From assembly GCA_015679605.1 (NCBI GenBank), contig JAAAVE010000020.1:25725-50013 (forward strand): a stretch of DNA of 24,289 bases. Reading direction: 5' to 3'. The position numbers and the translations under genes were made by a program. Shown here piece after piece: positions 18,293-24,289 of this stretch (its first letter is position 1; each line of letters starts with the position of its first letter). This DNA is from Podila epigama. Lineage: Eukaryota > Mortierellomycota > Mortierellomycetes > Mortierellales > Mortierellaceae. The notes beneath the pieces are model-generated. The model made no database searches. It had not been told where the DNA came from and saw only the letters and a list, made by a program, of their open reading frames with translations.

Positions 18293-20152
18293 ATGTTTGT
18301 AGAGTTGGCATTAACATCTTCATCGGATGCAGCTGATGGCTCTGCATACCTCTGGAATCTGCACACTGGCTCACTTCTGGCTTCTTTCAAACAGAATGTC
18401 TCTCCTCTCCAGTCACTCGCCCTCGTCAACAACCCTCGAAACCTTGGTAGCCTCTTTCTGAGCGCCCAGGCTGACAAGGGCATGATGCATGTCTACAACT
18501 ACCAAAAGGTATATTCTGCGCGATATCCGACACCGCCATTGTCATTACCAGATTGACCTTGACCTTGACCATGACCTTGACCTTGATCTGATTTTTTGCT
18601 GTGGCCTTGTTCGTATTCTATAGGATCAAGTCTTCTTAAAATTTCCTTTGCCAGATAAACTCGTCTGTTTGGCCACATCTACTCGTGGGACATACTGTGC
18701 AGGTGGCACTGAAAGTGGACGCATTCACATCTGGGAGGTAAAGATAATTAAAACAACAAGAACAAGGACAAGAACATTCACACATCAAAGAATGGTTCAT
18801 AAAGAAAGACATACCTCTAAGCACAACTATTCGTCCCTCAATCCTAGATCGCAACAGGAATCTTGCATAGGACATTCGACGCTCACTACAAAAAGATAAC
18901 AGTGCTTCGCTTTTCGTCCGACGATACAGTGCTTTTTTCTGGAAGCGAGGATGCTGTGGTCCATGTTTGGATGCTGAACAGCTTGCTGGATGACGCCCAA
19001 ACAGAATCTCCTGCACCACATTATTCCTGGACCGACCACACCCTCTCCATCACCGATATTCAGTGCGGCATTGGCCGTTTCCACGGCGCGCGCGTACTGA
19101 CCAGCTCACTCGATCATACATGCAAACTTTGGGATCTTTCCACTGGCGCATTGCTTACGACGTTCCTCTTTCCCACAAAAATCATGGCATTGGCTTTTGA
19201 TCCATCAGAACGCTTCTTCTTGGCCGCAGCAGGCACACCCGCATCAACGTCGGCGACAGCGAATGAGGCAGACTATCTGATTTACCAAGCTCTTTTGTTC
19301 AAGTCAAAACACACTCAACAAGGATACACTACAATTGAATCTGTCGATGGCGATGCAGGATTGGAGCAGATCGGACTCGGTGGTGCCAAGCGGAATGGAG
19401 TCCGTGGTGGAGACTTGGTCTTTCGAGGCCATCATCACCCTATCTTGCGGTTGGCTCTGAATTTTGATGGCTCGGCGCTTGTCAGTGGTGACAACAAGGG
19501 TAACCTTATGGTCTGGGATGTAGCAAGTCGACAGATGGTCCGGGAGATTAAGCAGCACAAAGGTGAGTGATCCTTGACACATGGAAGCGTCGTTCTATTT
19601 GTCAGGGACAAACGTATCTTATTATTCTGTATCTCCTTATCTTGTTTATTTTTTTTCTTAGGGGCCATTTCTTCTATTCACACCTTGTTTCAGCCTGCAG
19701 ATCTATACTCAAACACAATCCTGGCTGAAAAACCAAAGGTGGCGCCAATCACACCCTTCAAGAGGATCATTCAGTCAAGAATAGGCGAAGGTGGACCGGA
19801 GGTGAGTGGCAATACGTCGATTGCAGATGATCCTTTGATGGTGATAGCACCGTCATTGTCAGGAGTGGACAGGACATCGGTTTTGGCTCAATCAAGCGAA
19901 TGGAAGGTGCTGGAGGGAGCGCGCCGTGGGTTTGTCCAGTCGCGCGCGGGCGTGATGGCTGGGTCGTCTGCGGAGACGACGACGCTCGAGTCGGATACGG
20001 AAGCGTACAAGACATTGGAGGCCAAGTACAAAGAGTTGGAGGCCAAGCTTGCGGCGATGATGGCCCCACCGGCAGCACCCGTTGTCTCCACCTCAGATAT
20101 CAGTGCAGCTTTGAGTGGATTACGCACATCAAATAAGCGTCGCAAGGCTTGA
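18293..20152 (+). CDS. IPI3: WD40 protein Ipi3 (WDR18), Rix1 complex, 60S ribosome assembly
   Basis: Exons are 18293-18508, 18624-18737, 18848-19562 and 19662-20152, giving 511 aa (yeast Ipi3 is 555, human WDR18 432). In yeast Ipi3 works with Rix1 and Ipi1 in ITS2 processing and pre-60S remodelling in the nucleus; the animal complex is PELP1-TEX10-WDR18. WD-type strands are visible in order: DGSAYLWNLHTGS, SGRIHIWE, LFSGSEDAVVHVWMLN, LTSSLDHTCKLWDLSTG and LVSGDNKGNLMVWDVASRQ. The characteristic SITDIQCG precedes the fourth. The C terminus has a short coiled coil (LEAKYKELEAKLAAM) and ends in a basic KRRKA. All three introns are GT-AG and in phase. Assignment over a generic WD40 protein rests on blade order, the SITDIQ segment and the C-terminal coil. 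Confidence 0.86.
18553..18588 (+). repeat. Hexanucleotide array (TTGACC)6 in IPI3 intron 1
   Basis: Six consecutive 6-nt units. Four are exactly TTGACC, one is ATGACC and the last is TTGATC. The array occupies about a third of the 115-nt intron, upstream of the acceptor at 18623. Confidence 0.9.
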
Positions 20153-20526
20153 GATGTTAGTTTCTCACACACACACAACACACACATTCATGCTCATAAT
20201 AACACATATGGCCAAGCCACGATCGAGAAAAAAAAAGAAAAAATTTCCAATTCGGGACATTGTGGGTTTGGTGTTTTCGTTCTAGTTTTTTTTTTGGGGG
20301 TGGGTGGAAAGTTACAAAAGAGAGAAAAACTGGAGCATCAATGAGTGACATGCATCTTTTACCCATTCCACATCACTCTCATCATTCCTGTTCTGTCCTT
20401 TATCGTTAATTTACTTTGACTCATCGCATTGTAGCATTAGTATTGTTATTTTCATCGTCTTCACTCTTGTTTTGTATTTGTAGCCATTTTTATTTTTGTT
20501 TCGTTGTCGTCGCATTCTTGTATACA
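20153..20526. other. Intergenic: IPI3 3' end and LETM1 promoter
   Basis: 374 nt without a gene. It contains a CA repeat patch (20166-20187), a T run followed by a G-rich stretch (TTTTTGGGGGTGGGTGG, near 20290-20307), and a T-rich leader before the LETM1 ATG at 20527. Confidence 0.5.
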
Positions 20527-23500
20527 ATGATGTCACACACCCTCACTTCCACCATGCGGATCGGACTCCACTCTTCGGCAAGGCAGCTGCCAGGTGAGAC
20601 TCGCACAGTCAACTCGAACACACTTTGAGCTCTCTTTTTTTCTTTTCTCTTTTTGTCAAAGCGATGTCGTTCTTGTCCATTAAACTCTTTACTTCCATAC
20701 GCATCTCATTCACCCAGGTGCACCTCCTTTGCGTGTCACGGTTACTTCGCCATATTATCGCGCTGTCAGGGTGCAGATCGCGCACTTGAAGCATTCAAAC
20801 AACTCGGCAGCGAACCCCTCTTCGAGCGCTTCACATGCCTTCCACTCCTCGCCCTATCCCCGGATCCCCACCTCCCTCCGCCTCCTGCGCGCGACGGAAC
20901 AGCAACAGCAACCTTTGCTCAAGGCTACGATTGAAAAGGAGACACTCGCCTCCCGATCGGCTGAGATGGCCAAGGCCAAGGCTGCCAAAGAGGCTAGCGA
21001 AAAGGCTGCGACCGGGATCGCGGGCGAGGGTACTGTTGTCCAACCCAAAAAGTCGCTCTGGGAACGGTTTAAGAACGAGATGATCCACTACTGGCACGGC
21101 ACTAAGCTTCTCGGCAAGGAAATCAAGATCTCAACCAAGCTCGCTGGCAGGTTGTTGCAAGGAAATAAGCTCACCCGCCGTGAACAGCGTCAGGTAAATG
21201 TCGACTTGCTTTTTTTATTTATTGTATATCTGGTTCAAGAGAAGGAAAGATCGCTGTATGTATCAAGAAATGAAAAACTCACTGTTGGACGTTTGCCGTC
21301 GTTTTCTCATTGAACGTATTTGATCATCACCTATCCGCCTAATCGCACACATTTTCATGCACCATTACACCATTACAACTCGCACACCTTCACGCACACA
21401 ATCACGCATTACACACATGCAGCTGCGCCGAACGACTGGAGACTTGATGCGCTTGATCCCATTCTCAGTCTTTTTGATCGTGCCATTCATGGAATTGTTG
21501 TTGCCAGTGGCCCTGAAGCTATTCCCCAACATGCTCCCTTCGACCTTTGAGGACAAGTTTGCAGAGGAAGAAAAGAAGCGCAAGTTGCTCAAGATGCGCC
21601 TTGAGATGGCAAAGTTCTTGCAGGAGACGATTGAAGAATCTGGCATCCCTGGCTCGCAACGCGCTGAGGCAGTCAAGGAATTTGGTGATTTCTTCCGCAA
21701 GGTGCGGACGACAGGCGAGCAAGCTTCTACGGACGAATTGATCCGAGTTGCCAAACTCTTCCATGACGAGTTGACTTTAGACAACCTGTCGCGGCCTCAG
21801 TTGGTCTCGATGTGCCGGTACATGAACATTAATGCGTTCGGAACGGACAACTTTTTGAGATATCAGATCCGCAACAAGATGAATTCAATCAAGCAAGATG
21901 ATAAGGTAAGAATGCAGGGCAGGAGAGTGTGTACGAATACACACGATTGAGTGACTACGAATTAGTATGAGAGAGTGAGCGAGTGCAGGGGCCGAGCGTG
22001 GGGGTCGAGTACGAATGTGAGACAATGCAGCGAACATTACGAGGGTGCGGAGGATCAAAATGATCATACTTTCACGAGGAGACACAGAGGACCAAGTCTT
22101 CTTGCAATTGAAGTAGTTTCTTATCTTTAATACCTGGTCCCATGATGGTGTGTTGCTTGACGGCGGCGATCGATGATGACGACTCAAAAGGATGGTGACC
22201 CTCTCATGAACTGTTGGTGGAAAGAAAAAAAAAATAACTAGAAGAGGCAGGCATTCACACTCACTCTCAGACTCACATGGGTGTGAATATGGACAACAAC
22301 AAGAGCGGAATTGGAAAATGGTCACCCTTTTTCCCCTTCCCCTCTTTGGCGAATGAGCGACCAGCGCTTGCCTTGGTACATTCACGGAATGTTTTCCCGA
22401 GTTGAGCCGTGCAGGGGACAAAAGAGGTGTACAACAGGGGCCCTGAGGAAAACGATGTATGGGATCAAATCTCATTCGACAACTGAATCTAAAACTATCC
22501 CCCCAAAATGTTTGTCCTTGCTTAGCTGATTATGGCCGAAGGGGTCGACTCGTTGACTACGCGCGAATTGCAGGCTGCTTGTCAGTCCCGCGGTATCCGG
22601 ACAGGTGGCGTCTCTCCTGCCCGTCTGCGCAACGAGCTGTCCCAGTGGCTCGAGCTCAATTTGACCTATGCCATCCCTTCCTCGCTCCTTATCTTGTCTC
22701 GCGCCTTCTCATTCTCGGACTCGAAAGATTTGGCAACCCCTGTTGAGGCTCTACAGGCAACACTGTCGTCTCTTCCCGATAGTCTATTGACCGAGACTGA
22801 ATTGCACGTCTCCGAGTTGGAAGGTGCTGCTACTCCACAACAGAAGCTTGAGGTTCTTGAACAGCAAGAGGAGCTCATTGCGGACGAGTTGGCTCAGGAG
22901 GAAAAGGAAGAAAAGGCACGCAAGGCACTCAAGGAGGAAGCCAAGGCCAAGAAGGAGGCTGAGGAGAAGGAGAAGCAAAAGTTGGCTGAGCAAGAAGGCA
23001 CTCCCGTGCAGGCGACAACATCTGAGACTACCACTGAGGGCACCAAGACCGCTAGCGAGGCAAAGGCAGCCACCCCAGCCACGACTTCGACGACTGTCGC
23101 CACTGCTTCAGGCACGGCAGGCACCTCGGCTGGTACTGTTGCATCTGAACTGTTGACGGATGCTCAGGTGGCAGCTCAGGTAGAGAAGAGCGCGGCTGCA
23201 GTCTCTTCAGAACAGGCGGCCGCAGCCGGTACGTCGGAGACTGCAGTGCCTGCGGCCACGTCAGAGGATGAAGAGGACAAGGCTCGCATGACAGAGGAGC
23301 AATTGCTCGAGTTGCGTGAAGCCCTGTCGATCATGTCATCGCGGTCAGCTGTCCTGGAGGAGCGTGAGGAGCTTGAGGATTTGAAAGAGGATCGTATGGA
23401 GTATAAGGAGGTAAGACGAAACATCATCACAGCAGAATTGATGTCGTTATCTTTTAATGAGTCCTTGAATTGCCATTCTTTATATGGGGGAATGCTGGCA

Positions 23501-23987
23501 TGATTGATCTTTGCATAACACTCACACGTATATTCATACCTTATTTTGCATTACAATGCTTTCTTAGGATATCGAGGAGTTGGCACAGGTGCAGCGCAAT
23601 GAGCATAAGGTGAACCGGAGATTGGGTAGCCGTTTGGAAAAGATGATTGCGAAGCTCGATCAGGAACTTGAGGCATATGATGCCAATGTGGGCAACAAGC
23701 TGCAGGCGTTCCAGGCGAACGAGCGGGGAGAGCTGGCGGTAGAGGACATTGAGGCGGCGTTGAGGGTGATTAAGCACGCGCCAGATGCAGACAACATCAA
23801 ATCGATTGTGAAGCGATTGGATGTGGATGGAGATGGTCTGGTGTTACTGAGCCATATCTCTGAACTGGCAGACATGGTTGAGGCGGAGGAAGGCACGGGT
23901 GTGTTGGTTGAGGGTAAGAAGGTTGCATATGAGGAGAAGGAAACCGAGAAGAAGCTCAAGAAGGAGGATGTCCTCAAGGATGAGTAA
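20527..23987 (+). CDS. LETM1: Mitochondrial inner-membrane protein LETM1/Mdm38
   Basis: Exons are 20527-20593, 20718-21193, 21423-21905, 22526-23410 and 23568-23987, giving 776 aa (human LETM1 is 739). LETM1/Mdm38 supports mitochondrial K+/H+ or Ca2+/H+ exchange and, in yeast, binds mitoribosomes to assist protein export. The first 80 residues are an Arg/Ser-rich presequence. The LETM core follows: LWERFKNEMIHYWHGTKLL, LTRREQRQLRRTTGDLMRLI, then the single membrane span (about 192-212) ending in FPNMLPSTFE. The ribosome-binding-like domain continues through LSRPQLVSMCRYM, GVDSLTTRELQAACQSRGIR and WLELNL. A long Glu/Lys coiled coil and an Ala/Thr-rich linker follow. The last exon adds a second coiled coil and one EF-hand-like loop (DVDGDG at 722). 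Intron 3 is 620 nt, but SIKQDDK joins LIMAEGVDSL exactly as in the family. An upstream in-frame ATG at 20416 would add a hydrophobic 37-residue leader; it is less likely. Confidence 0.95.
21906..22525 (+). other. 620-nt intron 3 of LETM1
   Basis: GTAAGA donor and TTGCTTAG acceptor. It is the longest intron in the window and the only one over 230 nt without an assembly gap. It contains an 8-bp perfect inverted repeat (22253-22260/22281-22288) and GAGAGTGAG (21971-21979), which is complementary to CTCACTCTC (22260-22268). I saw no second exon, tRNA or complete C/D-box snoRNA: a C-box-like ATGATGA occurs near 22172 but no suitable nearby D box. Confidence 0.8.
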
Positions 23988-24244
23988 CTGTAGCGGACAA
24001 AGGCTAATATGTGTTACATTGTTACATCTAAGGCTAACGCGTAAGAGTTGACGCCTAGGTTTTAATTTGAGGCCCAGACCCCCAAAGGTGGAGAGGATAG
24101 GATAGATTGAGTGATCATGCGCTTTCGCGCGTGTGAATGTTTATATATTTTTTTGCTTTTTTTCGTGTCAAACTGTTGGATTTGGATCGTGAGGTCTAGG
24201 CTTTTTTATGCCTTGGTTAATGCAACCCAAGACTATGCAAAAAA

Positions 24245-24250
24245 AATAAA
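24245..24250 (+). terminator. Poly(A) signal AATAAA of LETM1
   Basis: A canonical AATAAA lies 258 nt after the LETM1 stop and 24 nt before the terminal A run. It is also the left arm of a 7-bp inverted repeat (24245-24251/24262-24268). Confidence 0.6.
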
Positions 24251-24274
24251 GTTCGCCAGACCTTTATTGCAAAG

Positions 24275-24289
24275 AAAAAAAAAAAAAAA
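24275..24289 (+). repeat. Terminal run of 15 A at the window end
   Basis: The window stops inside an A homopolymer located where a transcript would be cleaved. LETM1 keeps its introns, so this is genomic DNA and not a cDNA copy. A contig break at a homopolymer is the simplest reading. Confidence 0.8.

Noticed and set aside
12846-20152. Biosynthetic gene cluster around the FAD monooxygenase
   Set aside because: Its neighbours are housekeeping genes (LYS9, NXT1, a DUF1279 gene, IPI3). No synthase, transporter or regulator is present.
20416-20526. Upstream in-frame ATG giving LETM1 a hydrophobic 37-residue extension
   Set aside because: The extension comes from T-rich leader sequence and would mask a good mitochondrial presequence beginning at 20527.
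22160-22210. Possible C/D-box snoRNA in LETM1 intron 3
   Set aside because: An ATGATGA box is present but no D box or terminal stem at a suitable distance was found.

Overview
This is nuclear DNA from a filamentous fungus. Genes are dense and cut by many short GT-AG introns, mostly 60-230 nt, and T/A homopolymers are common between genes. Two gene identities narrow it down. LYS9 marks the fungal alpha-aminoadipate lysine pathway. A metazoan-type p15/NXT1 mRNA-export subunit, in place of a yeast-type Mtr2, points to an early-diverging lineage. Together with the overall gene style I infer Mucoromycota, most likely Mortierellomycotina. I could not run a search to confirm this.

Layout. 1-2344 is gene-poor. 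It holds unrecognised AT-rich DNA with short repeats, a decayed intron-containing Tc1/mariner-like (IS630/DDE_3) transposase on the minus strand (857-1576), and a double pyrimidine minisatellite in the probable leader of the next gene. 2345-6393 (+) is an OSCA/TMEM63/CSC1-type (DUF221) channel with a very long Q/N-rich tail. 6769-8832 (+) is a seven-exon YDJ1-type DnaJ co-chaperone ending in a CaaX box. 9164-11652 (-) is LYS9, saccharopine reductase, in seven exons. The 158-nt run of N at 10859-11016 lies wholly inside one of its introns. 11653-12845 is the shared upstream region of two divergent genes. 12846-15056 (+) is a seven-exon FAD monooxygenase. 15415-16379 (+) is NXT1. 16843-17676 (+) is an intronless mitochondrial DUF1279/FAM210-like protein. 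18293-20152 (+) is the WD40 protein IPI3. 20527-23987 (+) is LETM1/MDM38. The window ends in a run of 15 A just after a poly(A) signal.

Gene models. I placed exons by matching GT-AG borders to reading phase and family alignment. Every spliced model is a whole number of codons and ends at one stop. Predicted lengths are 1222 aa (channel), 418 (Ydj1), 448 (Lys9), 553 (monooxygenase), 135 (Nxt1), 277 (FAM210-like), 511 (Ipi3) and 776 (Letm1). Three exons are tiny (8, 6 and 11 nt), and two of these carry the start codon, so automatic annotation would probably miss them.

How the genes fit together. They are mostly unrelated housekeeping functions: membrane stress channel, Hsp70 co-chaperone, lysine synthesis, mRNA export, ribosome assembly and mitochondrial ion/protein homeostasis. 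Nothing suggests a cluster or operon. The monooxygenase is the only gene with a possible accessory metabolic role, and no biosynthetic partner lies beside it. I found no convincing undescribed biological system. The best leads are the stopless in-frame intron of the channel gene, the transposase fossil, a 19-bp near-perfect palindrome upstream of the monooxygenase, and the unusual flavin-binding motif of that enzyme.
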